Made by a program: the position numbers and the translations under genes. DNA of 64,000 nt, from positions 605-64,604 of the forward strand of contig SVDU01000018.1 in NCBI GenBank assembly GCA_015057705.1, read 5' to 3'. This document shows, piece after piece, positions 1 through 9,009 of the stretch. The notes under the pieces are model-generated. The model searched no databases. It was not told where the DNA came from and saw only the letters and a program-made list of their open reading frames with translations. This DNA is from Paenibacillaceae bacterium. GTDB taxonomy: Bacteria > Bacillota > Clostridia > Lachnospirales > Lachnospiraceae. Position 1 is the first letter of the stretch. Each line of letters opens with the position of its first letter.

Positions 1-558
1 AAAACCACAACGGGTTATAAGCTGATGTCAGACCAGCCCACGAGAATGACAATCACAGCAGCAGGCCCCAACGAGAAAACGGTGTATTATGAGGTTGATG
101 AAACGCAGAATTTTGATTATAGAGTCAATTACTATATCAAAGATACCACAACTGCGGTACCTGGCCTTGATGCTCTGGCAGGAAGTAAAGAGGTAGGGGA
201 ATTTACCTGGACCAATGCACCAAAAACCACAACGGGTTATAAGCTGATGTCAGACCAGCCCACGAGAATGACAATCACAGCAGCAGGCCCCAACGAGAAG
301 ACGGTGTATTATGAAATTGATGAAACACAGAAGTTTGATTATAGAGTCAATTACTATATCAAAGATACCACAACTGCGGTACCGGGTCTTGAGGCTCTGG
401 CAGGAAGTAAAGAGGTAGGGGAATTTACCTGGACCAATACACCAAAAACCACAACGGGTTATAAGCTGATGGCAGACCAGCCCACGAGCATGACAATCAC
501 AGCAGAAGGCCCCAATGAAAAAACTGTATATTATGAAATAGATGAGGATCAGACACTG
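1..558 (+). repeat. 222-bp tandem repeats inside the surface protein gene
   Basis: The unit beginning AAAACCACAACGGGTTATAA recurs at 1, 223 and 445, a period of exactly 222 bp (74 codons), so the reading frame is kept. Copies 1 and 2 differ at about nine positions by eye; the third copy is partial and diverges after about 558. The array probably extends further upstream. Confidence 0.95.
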
Positions 559-1923
559 AATTACAAAATCAGATATTTCTATAATAACAGTGAGGATATA
601 GGGGCAGTAGAAGATCAAAAGGTATTGGTAGCTGATCCAATTGTAAGTCAGGTGACTTTAAAAGAAAAGGTTGGATACAAATTATCAGATAAGCCATACA
701 ATCCAGAACTACCTGCGGTTATCACCGGGGAAAAGAATGTAATAAATGTTTATTATGATCCGGCGCAAGTTAATTATATCGTAAACCTGTATTATCAGGT
801 AAATGGAGAATACGCAGAGCAGCCATCATTTTCGTATACCAGAAATGGTTATACGGAATCTGAGGCTGAGGTGACGGCTGATGACAGGCAGATAAAGAAA
901 CCAGGTTACGTGTTTGACGAAGCCAAAGAAAATGTATTGGGTGGAGCAATTGCCGGAGATGGAAGTCTGGTTCTTAAGGTTTACTTCAAACAGCAGTTCA
1001 CAGTAACTTACGCACCCGGTACCCAGGGAACCTTTGCGATTCAGAAAGCGGAAGGTCTGGATTACAACACAGCAACTCCACAATATGACGGGACGCCCAT
1101 GGGTAAGCCAGGATATGTATTCGCAGGCTGGAGTCCCAAACCTGTGCCGTTTGTTACAACTGACAACGCTTATGTGGCACAATGGATTTCTTCAACCAGC
1201 ACAAAATATACAGTGGAATTCTATTACGAGAGTAAAGGAAAGTATCCGGAGAAGGCTAATAATTCTTCATTGAGAGCAGGAACAACGGATGCGCTGGCAG
1301 CCGTAACCGATTCTGATAAGACAGCATCAACCGGGTATATACTTGATTCAAATGCAGCCAATGTATTTGAGGGGGCAGTCGCAGGTGATGGCGATATGGT
1401 GCTCCGGGTTTACTTTAAGCAGCAGTTTGCAATAACCTATAATCCAGGAGAGCATGGCTCATTCAATGCACAAACTAACACAGGTCTCAGCTATGGCGAT
1501 GCGGTTCCTGCATTTGAAGGGCAGACTACAGCAAACGGTAACTACAGTTTTATTGGCTGGAATAAAGAAATCGCAAAGACCGTATCAGAAAATGTAGTTT
1601 ATATAGCATTGTGGACTTACAACGGCGGAGGAAGCAGTGGTGGAAGCAGTGGAGGCAGCTCCGGCGGCGGTCCCAGAGCAACCGGTACCCGCCAGGCAGG
1701 CGGCCCTGGTGACACAACTGTTACCATTGAGCCAGTACCAGTTCCTTTAGCAGACCTGCCGGAACAAACCAACCTTGTATCCATTGACGACGGCAACATC
1801 CCCTTAGCCGGACTTCCAAAGACTGGTGACAGGGCACCTGTTCAGGGCGTTGCAGCAATTGTATCTGGAATCTTATTGGCAGCCTATCTGGCAATCAGCC
1901 ATAGGCGCAGAGACGAAAGATAG
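1..1923 (+). CDS. LPxTG-anchored repetitive surface protein (5' end outside window)
   Basis: The frame is open from base 1, so this is the C-terminal 640 residues of a longer protein. It starts with near-identical 74-residue repeats (residues 1-74, 75-148 and part of a third) resembling MucBP-type modules. Two further copies of a ~140-residue unit follow, each with a YFKQQF core and a Gly-Trp followed later by an aromatic-rich strand, like InlB B-repeat / Flg_new modules. Then come a Gly/Ser linker (~541-555), the sortase motif LPKTG (605-609), a hydrophobic segment and a charged tail ending RRRDER. These ends identify a sortase-anchored wall protein. A role in adhesion or surface display is inferred from family resemblance only. 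The signal peptide and N-terminal domain lie upstream of the window. Confidence 0.9.
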   Translation, partial: KTTTGYKLMSDQPTRMTITAAGPNEKTVYYEVDETQNFDYRVNYYIKDTTTAVPGLDALAGSKEVGEFTWTNAPKTTTGYKLMSDQPTRMTITAAGPNEKTVYYEIDETQKFDYRVNYYIKDTTTAVPGLEALAGSKEVGEFTWTNTPKTTTGYKLMADQPTSMTITAEGPNEKTVYYEIDEDQTLNYKIRYFYNNSEDIGAVEDQKVLVADPIVSQVTLKEKVGYKLSDKPYNPELPAVITGEKNVINVYYDPAQVNYIVNLYYQVNGEYAEQPSFSYTRNGYTESEAEVTADDRQIKKPGYVFDEAKENVLGGAIAGDGSLVLKVYFKQQFTVTYAPGTQGTFAIQKAEGLDYNTATPQYDGTPMGKPGYVFAGWSPKPVPFVTTDNAYVAQWISSTSTKYTVEFYYESKGKYPEKANNSSLRAGTTDALAAVTDSDKTASTGYILDSNAANVFEGAVAGDGDMVLRVYFKQQFAITYNPGEHGSFNAQTNTGLSYGDAVPAFEGQTTANGNYSFIGWNKEIAKTVSENVVYIALWTYNGGGSSGGSSGGSSGGGPRATGTRQAGGPGDTTVTIEPVPVPLADLPEQTNLVSIDDGNIPLAGLPKTGDRAPVQGVAAIVSGILLAAYLAISHRRRDER

Positions 1924-1951
1924 GAGTTGAAACTGAATTGAAATAAGAACA

Positions 1952-1985
1952 AACGGAGCTGTTGCGTAAAAGCAACAGCTCCGTT
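1952..1985. terminator. Bidirectional terminator between convergent genes
   Basis: A perfect 14-bp stem (1952-1965 with 1972-1985) encloses a 6-nt loop. It lies 28 bp after the surface protein stop and before the 3' end of the convergent transporter gene, so it can serve both strands. Confidence 0.85.
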
Positions 1986-2003
1986 CTAAGGTAAAACTTA
2001 ATA

Positions 2004-2960
2004 TTAATTAGCTGCATTCGCTTTTACGGGAGAAACCCTAATCTGCAATAAAAACATACAGTACCGCAAAATTGTGTAGCAGACAAGCAGAACAGCAAGG
2101 ATAGTCTGGATCCTTATAATTGGCTGCAGGTATGAAGCCTGGATTCCATTTTTCATAAGAAAGCCAGCAGTCTGCTTGGAGGCAATGGCGCTAATGACAA
2201 ATGGAAACGTAAAGGCAGAATAACTTGGATAAAATGGCAATTGCAAAAGCGGAATCAACCCAGCCAGTACCAATACATACAACGCAAAGGATATTACAGC
2301 CAGCCCTAACACAAGAACCAGGCTTTTCTCCTCCACCGATTGCAGATAGGCTGCCAGACACAGACTCCCAGGCGCTGTGAAAATACAAAACAGTGCCTGT
2401 GCCGGTTCTGGTATTTCAGAGTATTTGATATGCCGGTACCCAACCAGCACAAGTAAAGCAATGAAACTGATAAACCCAAACCAGAAGGCGGCTGTTCCAA
2501 TCAATTTCATCTGATAAGCCGGAGCGGTGATTCCTGCAGCGGCTATGCCCACATACACGATAAAATAACTGGCATATACGTTCTTCATATTCACTTTTCT
2601 CATAAACCGGTAAGTAAACATAAGAATCAGCAGAAGATGAAGAGCAATCGCCAAAATCCAGATGGTAAAAGCCACTGTATAGGAAAAAGGTTTTATGTAA
2701 ACAGATAATAACATAGTACCCATGGGAAATGTGGCAGATACACTCATCATGATTGGATTTTTCAAATCCTCCTTAACCGCATTGGGATGCAATACTGCTT
2801 TAAGCAGAAGAAGAATAAAAAGTAAAAAGGATATGGCTCCAAACAGATAGCGGATACTCTCGGAATAACTCTGAAGTAAATTACCCAGAGCAGCACACCC
2901 AAGCATAACTCCTGACATAGGTAATGGCACACGTTTTATTAAGTCCCTCATAACCATCAC
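2004..2960 (-). CDS. TDT family transporter (TehA/SLAC1-like)
   Basis: The 318-residue protein is almost entirely hydrophobic, with about ten predicted membrane helices and a pattern typical of the tellurite-resistance/dicarboxylate transporter (TDT) family. It has an early PLPMSGVMLG-type segment and a later FPFVISAIASKQ-like segment. Members export or channel small anions such as malate, sulfite or tellurite-related ions; the substrate here cannot be told from sequence. The start codon overlaps the stop of the upstream C_GCAxxG_C_C gene by 4 bp (ATGA), so the two are translationally coupled. This suggests a linked redox or anion-handling role, which is inference. Confidence 0.8.
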   Translation of the reverse strand: MMVMRDLIKRVPLPMSGVMLGCAALGNLLQSYSESIRYLFGAISFLLFILLLLKAVLHPNAVKEDLKNPIMMSVSATFPMGTMLLSVYIKPFSYTVAFTIWILAIALHLLLILMFTYRFMRKVNMKNVYASYFIVYVGIAAAGITAPAYQMKLIGTAAFWFGFISFIALLVLVGYRHIKYSEIPEPAQALFCIFTAPGSLCLAAYLQSVEEKSLVLVLGLAVISFALYVLVLAGLIPLLQLPFYPSYSAFTFPFVISAIASKQTAGFLMKNGIQASYLQPIIRIQTILAVLLVCYTILRYCMFLLQIRVSPVKANAAN

Positions 2961-3445
2961 CCCGCTGTTACAAGTTCATCGATATTCACAAGCTCAAATT
3001 CCCGGACAATAATCTGGGCTACCTTTTCTGCAACCAGCCCGGTAAACGCAATGCATTGCTCCTTGTGTTCCCCGCTTGCCATATCGAATTCTTTTGTTAG
3101 GACACGGCAGCAAAGAGAATTCTTTCCATTGGCTGTTTTAAAATAGTCGTGAAGCTCATTGGCCAATAAAAGGTTCTTTTCCACCTTTGGATCCCCCTGC
3201 CTGGTTCGTCCAAAGAAAAGGCCAAGAGACATAACGCCTCCGGACACGGCTCCGCATACGCACTTGGAGCGTCCGATTCCTACGGGAAACCCGGAGGCCA
3301 TGGCTATTACCATATCTGGAACATCAAGTTCAAAGTTGTCCCGGATGGAAGATACGACAGCTTCCGAACAGAAGAATCCACCCCGGAATAATTCCTCTGC
3401 ATCTTTTTTGATTTTCTGTACACTGACTTCTTTTTTCATTTCCAT
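2957..3445 (-). CDS. C_GCAxxG_C_C family redox-type protein
   Basis: The 162-residue protein has spaced cysteines typical of the C_GCAxxG_C_C family: FFCSEAV near residue 25, a KCVCGAVSGG segment near 60-70, a CC pair near 115 and a C-terminal QC. The family is thought to bind metal or be redox active, but no enzyme activity is established. The ATG at 3445 is preferred over an in-frame upstream start at 3553 because AAGGGGTG lies 7 nt before it and family similarity begins there. The gene is first in a two-gene operon with the TDT transporter. Confidence 0.8.
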   Translation of the reverse strand: MEMKKEVSVQKIKKDAEELFRGGFFCSEAVVSSIRDNFELDVPDMVIAMASGFPVGIGRSKCVCGAVSGGVMSLGLFFGRTRQGDPKVEKNLLLANELHDYFKTANGKNSLCCRVLTKEFDMASGEHKEQCIAFTGLVAEKVAQIIVREFELVNIDELVTAG

Positions 3446-3578
3446 TATGAAACACCCCTTTGTAAAATTTAATACATTAATTTTAACATTGAATACATAG
3501 AACTTCCAATTGTGTTTCTCTATCTGTACAGCGGCAGTGATTGTTTTTATCAATAAATAGGTTGTTTACATACAGGTT

Positions 3579-5057
3579 TTAGTGATATATTTTCTTCTGC
3601 TCATAGATGGGCTCACAGGTCAGGTGGATTCCTAATCTTTTAAAGGTTTTTACATCTACATCAGAGAGCAGGACAGACGTGTGGGCATCAGTCCCTTTTA
3701 ACCGGGGAAGCTGCTCTAAGGCAATCTGTGCATTCACATCTGTGGCTGCAGAAGCGGACAGGGCGATCAGCACTTCATCGGTATGAAGTCTGGGGTTTTT
3801 GCTTCCCAGATATTTAACCTTTAATTTCTGAATCGGTTCAATGGCGGAAGGAGAAATCAAATGGACATCGTGAGGGATATTTCCCAGAACCTTTACCGCA
3901 TTCAGCAAAAGAGCAGCAGAGGCTCCCAGCAGATTGGTGGTTTTTCCCGTTACTATCGTTTCGTCACCCAGCAAAAGTGCAGCAGCAGGAGAACCGTTTT
4001 TCTGGGCCAGCTCATTGGCAGCGCCTACGGTTTTTCGCATCTCTGCATTTATCTTGGCCTGCTTCATCACCAATTCGATTTTATATACCTCATCCTTGGA
4101 TCCCATGTCTTTTGCCAGACGGGATAATGCCTGATAATAACGTCTGATAATTTCCTGGCGTGATGCTTCCTTGCAGATTTCATCATCCACGATACAATGT
4201 CCGGCCATGTTCACACCCATGTCCGTAGGGGATTTGTAAGGACATTCTCCATAAATTCCCTCAAAGATTGCACTTAATACCGGAAAAATTTCCACATCCC
4301 GGTTATAATTTACTGTAGTTAACCCATAAGCTTCCAAATGGAAGGGATCAATCATATTCACATCATTTAAATCAGCAGTAGCTGCTTCATAAGCAAGATT
4401 CACCGGATGCTTTAACGGAATATTCCAGATAGGGAAGGTCTCAAACTTGGCATAACCAGCCTTTACGCCTCTTTTGTTTTCGTGATAAAGCTGGGATAAA
4501 CAGGTGGCCATCTTTCCGCTGCCAGGTCCCGGTGCAGTGATGATCACTAAGGGCTTGGAAGTTTCAATGTAATCATTTCTTCCATAACCTTCATCACTGA
4601 CAATGAAGGAGATGTTGGCAGGATAGCCGTCAATGATATAATGGCGGTACACCTTAATTCCCATTGATTCCAGCTTTCCCTTAAATACGTCTGCAGCTTT
4701 CTGACCGGAGTACTGGGTAATAACAACACTTCCCACATAAAGTCCCTTGTCTGTAAAGGACTGAATGAGACGGAATACATCCACATCATATGTAATGCCA
4801 AGATCGTGGCGGATCTTGTTCTTTTCAATGTCAGCAGCGCTGATGGCAATTACAATTTCTGCCTGATCAGTAAGCTGCATCAGCATACGAAGCTTGCTGT
4901 CCGGCTCAAATCCTGGAAGCACTCTGGAAGCGTGGTAGTCATCAAATAACTTTCCTCCGAATTCCAGATAGAGCTTGTCCCCGAACTGGCTGATCCGCTC
5001 TTTAATGTGCTCTGACTGCATGGTTAAATACTTGTTGTTATCAAATCCTGGTTTCAT
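3579..5057 (-). CDS. DUF1846 domain-containing protein
   Basis: The protein of 492 residues matches the length and sequence style of the DUF1846 family, conserved in Firmicutes and of unknown function. Visible landmarks include EFGGKLFDDYHASRVLPGF near the N-terminus and ITAPGPGSGKMATCLSQLYH around residue 180, which looks like a nucleotide-binding loop. The ATG at 5057 follows GGAGGG at a 3-nt spacing; a longer frame reaching 5126 lacks a good ribosome site. It is divergent from map with 154 bp between them and has no obvious operon partner. No function is assigned. Confidence 0.85.
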   Translation of the reverse strand: MKPGFDNNKYLTMQSEHIKERISQFGDKLYLEFGGKLFDDYHASRVLPGFEPDSKLRMLMQLTDQAEIVIAISAADIEKNKIRHDLGITYDVDVFRLIQSFTDKGLYVGSVVITQYSGQKAADVFKGKLESMGIKVYRHYIIDGYPANISFIVSDEGYGRNDYIETSKPLVIITAPGPGSGKMATCLSQLYHENKRGVKAGYAKFETFPIWNIPLKHPVNLAYEAATADLNDVNMIDPFHLEAYGLTTVNYNRDVEIFPVLSAIFEGIYGECPYKSPTDMGVNMAGHCIVDDEICKEASRQEIIRRYYQALSRLAKDMGSKDEVYKIELVMKQAKINAEMRKTVGAANELAQKNGSPAAALLLGDETIVTGKTTNLLGASAALLLNAVKVLGNIPHDVHLISPSAIEPIQKLKVKYLGSKNPRLHTDEVLIALSASAATDVNAQIALEQLPRLKGTDAHTSVLLSDVDVKTFKRLGIHLTCEPIYEQKKIYH

Positions 5058-5211
5058 TTGTCCCTCCGTAACGCGTTCATTTTTACAATACTTAAGATTG
5101 TAACATAGAAGAACGGAAAATACCATGGCTTTTATCTGTCCATATTTGGCTGAAACACTTTACAACACGCTCTAAACGTGTTAAAACGTTGTAGTAAGAA
5201 GGAGGAAAAAT

Positions 5212-6084
5212 ATGCTTAAAATAGGAAGAAACGACCCCTGCTGGTGCGGCAGCGGAAAGAAATATAAAGCCTGTCATCTGGAATTTGACAGAAAGCTTGA
5301 GAATTATGAAATCATGGGAGATGAAGTGCCGGATCACTCCATGATAAAGACACCTGCCCAGATAGAAGGCATACGCCATGCTGGTGTTATTAACAATCAG
5401 ATTCTTGATCTGGTTGGAGAGAAGATCCGTCCTGGAATCAGTACAGAGGATTTAAATACTCTGGTTCACGAAACCACCCTTCGTCTGGGCGGAATCCCGG
5501 CACCCCTTAATTTTGAAGGATATCCCAAAAGTGTCTGTACCTCAATCAATGAGGTAGTCTGCCATGGAATTCCTGATCCCAAAAGAATTTTAAAAGAAGG
5601 AGACATCATTAACGTAGATGTGACCACCATTGTGGGTGGATATTACGCAGATGCTTCAAGAATGTACTGCATGGGAAAGGTGTCTCCGGAAGCAGAAAAG
5701 CTGGTCCGGGTAACAAAGGAAAGTGTGGATCTGGCATTAAAGGAAGCCAGAGCCTGGGGACATTTAGGGGATATCGGAGCTGTAATCTCGGAATACATTT
5801 ATGCCAATGGGTTTACAGTGGTAAGAGAAATCGGCGGACATGGAGTTGGTGTGGAATTTCATGAAGAACCATGGGTCAGCCATATTGGAACCAGGGGTAC
5901 GGATATGCTTTTAGTACCTGGAATGATTTTTACCATTGAGCCTATGGTCAATGCAGGAAAGGCTGATGTAGTACAGGATGATAAAGATGGCTGGACCATC
6001 TACACAAAGGATGGAAGCCTTTCTGCCCAATGGGAATATACCGTATTAATTACAGAAGATGGACCGGAGGTGCTTGCCAGATAA
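5212..6084 (+). CDS. map: Methionine aminopeptidase, type I, with SEC-C zinc motif
   Basis: This enzyme removes the initiator methionine from new proteins in the cytoplasm. Residues 3-21 form a SEC-C zinc motif (DPCWCGSGKKYKACH), an N-terminal extension found in some clostridial enzymes. The catalytic domain follows, with metal ligands in NVDVTT and YYADASRM, the GHGVGVEFHEEP histidine segment, TIEPM and the final QWEYT glutamate. Length is 290 residues, normal for a SEC-C-bearing MetAP. AAGGAGGA precedes the ATG. The stop overlaps the tag start by one base (TAATG), so the two are coupled. Confidence 0.95.
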   Translation: MLKIGRNDPCWCGSGKKYKACHLEFDRKLENYEIMGDEVPDHSMIKTPAQIEGIRHAGVINNQILDLVGEKIRPGISTEDLNTLVHETTLRLGGIPAPLNFEGYPKSVCTSINEVVCHGIPDPKRILKEGDIINVDVTTIVGGYYADASRMYCMGKVSPEAEKLVRVTKESVDLALKEARAWGHLGDIGAVISEYIYANGFTVVREIGGHGVGVEFHEEPWVSHIGTRGTDMLLVPGMIFTIEPMVNAGKADVVQDDKDGWTIYTKDGSLSAQWEYTVLITEDGPEVLAR

Positions 6085-6641
6085 TGGATAAAAAACGCTG
6101 CTTTTGGGTAAATGAATCACTGCCCATTTACGTAAAATATCATGATGAGGAATGGGGAGTCCCTGTTTATGACGATGAAAAATTATATGAGATGTTTCTG
6201 TTAGAGACCTTTCAGGCAGGGCTTTCCTGGATTACCGTGTTAAATAAGCGGGAAGCGTTTCGGGAAGCATTTGACGGATTTGATCCGGAGAAGGTTGTGG
6301 CATATAAGGAAGAAAAGCTAAATGAGCTTATGAACAACCCCGGCATTATCAGAAACAGAAGAAAAGTTGAGGCTGCAGTTAAAAACACCCGCATTTTCAT
6401 GGAGATACAAAAGGAATTCGGTTCCTTTTCAACCTACCTGTGGGGATTTACAGGCGAAAAGATCATTGTAAATCAGGATGATAATTTCCAGGTAAAAACA
6501 GACCTGTCCGATCAGATATCCAAAGATCTGAAAAAAAGAGGGATGTCCTTTGTGGGATCTGTAACCATTTATTCCTATCTCCAGGCAGTAGGGGTGGTCA
6601 ACGACCACGAACTGGGGTGTGTCTGCAGGCAGCATTCATAA
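6084..6641 (+). CDS. tag: DNA-3-methyladenine glycosylase I
   Basis: The 185-residue protein excises 3-methyladenine from alkylated DNA in base excision repair. It shows the N-terminal RCFW cysteine, YHDEEWG histidine, the LETFQAGLSWITVLNKR helix-hairpin region and the C-terminal HELGCVC that completes the zinc site of the Tag family. The start is the ATG at 6084, overlapping the map stop by one base; a longer in-frame ORF from 6030 lies inside map and is rejected. The acetyltransferase gene follows after 14 bp. Confidence 0.95.
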   Translation: MDKKRCFWVNESLPIYVKYHDEEWGVPVYDDEKLYEMFLLETFQAGLSWITVLNKREAFREAFDGFDPEKVVAYKEEKLNELMNNPGIIRNRRKVEAAVKNTRIFMEIQKEFGSFSTYLWGFTGEKIIVNQDDNFQVKTDLSDQISKDLKKRGMSFVGSVTIYSYLQAVGVVNDHELGCVCRQHS

Positions 6642-6655
6642 GACGAGGAGAAACT

Positions 6656-7426
6656 ATGGGAGTGATAGAAATTGGGGACAGATCCATTCTGGAACCTCTG
6701 TTTGCCGGTTGGGAGGAAACACTGATCTGGTCCTGCCTGCAAAATGTCATGGGAAGGGCCTTTGCTGACCAGGAAACAGACCCCCTGTCAGCCCAGCTTG
6801 TAATTGGGGATTTCTGCTTTTTTTCCGGGAAGCCAGACGAAGAATTAATTAGAAATAAACCATCAGGAAGGAAATCTGATTTTATCATTATGGTTCCGAA
6901 AGATGAGGCATGGTCCCAAGCCATCGAAAAAGTATGGAAATCATCTGCCACAAGACGGATCCGTTATGCAATCAAAAAAGAGCCGGATGTTTTTGATAAA
7001 GAGGTATTAACAAGAGCTGTGGAAAGTCTTTCACCCCGCTTTACCCTTCGCCTGATAGATGAAGAGATTTATGGTCAGGTAATGGAGCACAGCTGGTCCA
7101 AAGATCTGTGCTCCCAGTTCGCAGACTATGAAGATTATAAAAAAAGGGGAATTGGAGTGGCAGCTCTTTTGGGAGATCAGGTGGTTTCCGGTGCTTCCTC
7201 CTACACGGTTTACCGGGGCGGTATTGAAATTGAGATAGATACCAGAAAAGATTGCAGGCGTCAGGGGCTGGCATTGGCCTGCGGAGCAAAGCTGATCCTG
7301 GAATGCTTAAAAAGAGGACTTTATCCAAGCTGGGATGCCCAAAACCCCGGTTCTGTGGCACTTTCCCAAAAACTTGGATATCATTTTGACCGGGAGTATC
7401 CGGTTTATGAAATCACTGGTTTTTAA
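6656..7426 (+). CDS. GNAT family N-acetyltransferase (GNAT_acetyltran type)
   Basis: The protein has 256 residues. The C-terminal half carries a GNAT fold: GIGVAALLGDQVVSGASSY (beta 4), then EIEIDTRKDCRRQGLALACG, whose RRQGLA segment is the acetyl-CoA pyrophosphate loop, and a WDAQNPGSVALSQKLGY end. The layout matches the PF12746-like group of two-domain acetyltransferases; the substrate is unknown. The ATG at 6656 follows GAGGAG, while an upstream start at 6617 would overlap tag. It is last in map-tag-acetyltransferase; a small hairpin (7430-7448) follows. Confidence 0.8.
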   Translation: MGVIEIGDRSILEPLFAGWEETLIWSCLQNVMGRAFADQETDPLSAQLVIGDFCFFSGKPDEELIRNKPSGRKSDFIIMVPKDEAWSQAIEKVWKSSATRRIRYAIKKEPDVFDKEVLTRAVESLSPRFTLRLIDEEIYGQVMEHSWSKDLCSQFADYEDYKKRGIGVAALLGDQVVSGASSYTVYRGGIEIEIDTRKDCRRQGLALACGAKLILECLKRGLYPSWDAQNPGSVALSQKLGYHFDREYPVYEITGF

Positions 7427-7466
7427 ACCATGCAGCAAAGGGCTGCATTCGGAATATTAAATTTAT

Positions 7467-7495
7467 TTGGAAAATTTTACAAAATGTGGTAAAAT
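7467..7495 (+). promoter_or_regulatory. Candidate sigma-A promoter for the DUF4015 lipoprotein
   Basis: TTGGAA (7467-7472) and TAAAAT (7490-7495) are separated by 17 nt and lie 54 bp before the lipoprotein start, after a 7-bp stem-loop that may end the map operon. Each box has two mismatches or fewer to consensus. Confidence 0.5.
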
Positions 7496-7549
7496 GTTAA
7501 ATAATTATTACAATAAAACACTGAAGACCATAAAGAAAGTGAAAGTGAA

Positions 7550-9001
7550 ATGATGAAACGATGGCTTTTGGCAGTAATTGTATGCTCATTAGTAGCGTCC
7601 GGATGCAGCAGATATAAAGGTATCCCTGAGACTCAGAAGAACAGTCCTTCCAGTGACGAGACCACTGACGATTCCAGTGAGAGCAGTGAGGCGGACAAGC
7701 AGGAGGAGACTCTTCCAGTGTCGGCGCTTCCGAAGAAATCCCCAGTGAAAGTGAAGGGAATCTATATTTCCGGATATATGGCTGGATCTGAGGGCTTTCA
7801 GGCTATTCTTGACAAAATTGAGGGTACAGAAATCAATGCAGTCGTAATCGATGTTAAGAATGATGACGGCAGAATTACGTTTGCAATGGACGGTGCTCCC
7901 ACAGTGAAGGAAATCGGAGCGGAGAAAAAGTATATTAAGGATATGCCTGCCATGATGGCACAGTTAAAAGCAAAAGGCATCTATACCATTGCAAGGGTGG
8001 TTGCATTTCGTGATCCCTATCTGGCGGAGCAGAAACCGGAATGGAGCTTAAAAAACAAGGATGGAAGTCTGCACAGAGATAATAAGGGGCTTGCGTGGGT
8101 GAATCCGTACCGCACGGAAGTCTGGGATTATCTTGTGGAAGTGGGAGAAGCCGCTTCCAGAGCAGGCTTTGACGAAGTCCAGTTTGACTACATCCGGTTT
8201 GCTACGGACAGCTCTATGAAGCAGGTCGTCTTTGATGAAGATGAGACCAAAGGACGTTCGAAAACCGATATTATAACAGAATTCATTGAGTATGCCTATG
8301 GGAAACTCTCTGCCAGGAATATTACGGTTTCAGCCGATGTGTTTGGAACCATTATCGGCAGCAACGTGGATGCTCAGGCAGTGGGACAGGTTTACAGTGA
8401 TATGGCAAACCATCTGGACTATATCTGCCCCATGATCTATCCGTCCCACTACGGCGACGGCAATTTTGGAATCGATCATCCGGATACAGAACCATATAAG
8501 ACCATTCGTGCAGCCTTAAAGCTTTCTAAATCAGATTTGGAAAAGACCCATGGAGAGGCAGGAAAACAGGCGGAGGTACGTCCCTGGCTTCAGGACTTTA
8601 CCGCTTCTTATCTGGATCACCATATTTCATATGGAAAGAAAGAGGTCAGAGAACAGATCCAGGCGGTTTACGATGCGGGCTACGACGAATGGATTCTTTG
8701 GAGTGCCTCCAACCGCTATACCTGGGATGCCCTGTTATCTGAGGAAGAAGCCAAAAAGGAAGCGGCAAGGATTGCCCAGCTAAGAGCCACAAAAGAGGAA
8801 GAATCAAAAACTGCGGCTGCTAAAACCACACAGGCTCCTGTCAAAGTTCAGAGTGAGGCGGAGAAGAGTCTGGAAGGCGCGGTGGAAGAAGAGACAACCA
8901 GGCAGCAGCCGGAGTCCGGGGAAGCTTCAGAAAAAAAAGAAAAAAGGAATAAGCCACCTGTTGTGATCGTGACCACAGGCGGTTTAAGAAATGAAAAGTG
9001 A
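7550..9001 (+). CDS. Putative glycoside hydrolase lipoprotein, DUF4015
   Basis: The 483-residue protein opens with a lipoprotein signal (hydrophobic stretch ending ASGC, Cys19), so it is probably anchored outside the membrane. A Ser/Asp/Glu-rich linker runs to about residue 60. The DUF4015 domain (about 65-400) follows, a TIM-barrel-like putative glycosyl hydrolase; visible segments are VKGIYISGYMAG, VIDVKNDDGRITF, FDEVQFDYIRFATD and YICPMIYPSHYGDG. Residues 410-483 are a charged, low-complexity tail. Substrate is unproven; cell-wall polysaccharide is a guess. It is followed after 8 bp by the DUF1653 gene. Confidence 0.8.
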   Translation: MMKRWLLAVIVCSLVASGCSRYKGIPETQKNSPSSDETTDDSSESSEADKQEETLPVSALPKKSPVKVKGIYISGYMAGSEGFQAILDKIEGTEINAVVIDVKNDDGRITFAMDGAPTVKEIGAEKKYIKDMPAMMAQLKAKGIYTIARVVAFRDPYLAEQKPEWSLKNKDGSLHRDNKGLAWVNPYRTEVWDYLVEVGEAASRAGFDEVQFDYIRFATDSSMKQVVFDEDETKGRSKTDIITEFIEYAYGKLSARNITVSADVFGTIIGSNVDAQAVGQVYSDMANHLDYICPMIYPSHYGDGNFGIDHPDTEPYKTIRAALKLSKSDLEKTHGEAGKQAEVRPWLQDFTASYLDHHISYGKKEVREQIQAVYDAGYDEWILWSASNRYTWDALLSEEEAKKEAARIAQLRATKEEESKTAAAKTTQAPVKVQSEAEKSLEGAVEEETTRQQPESGEASEKKEKRNKPPVVIVTTGGLRNEK

Positions 9002-9009
9002 GGAAAGCC

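Noticed and set aside
1617-1799. Minus-strand ORF opposite the Gly/Ser linker
   Set aside because: A proline-rich reading of the complement of the Gly/Ser codons; a typical antisense artefact.
5164-5182. AACACG/CGTGTT inverted repeat before map as an operator
   Set aside because: The arms are short and occur once; nothing links them to a regulator.
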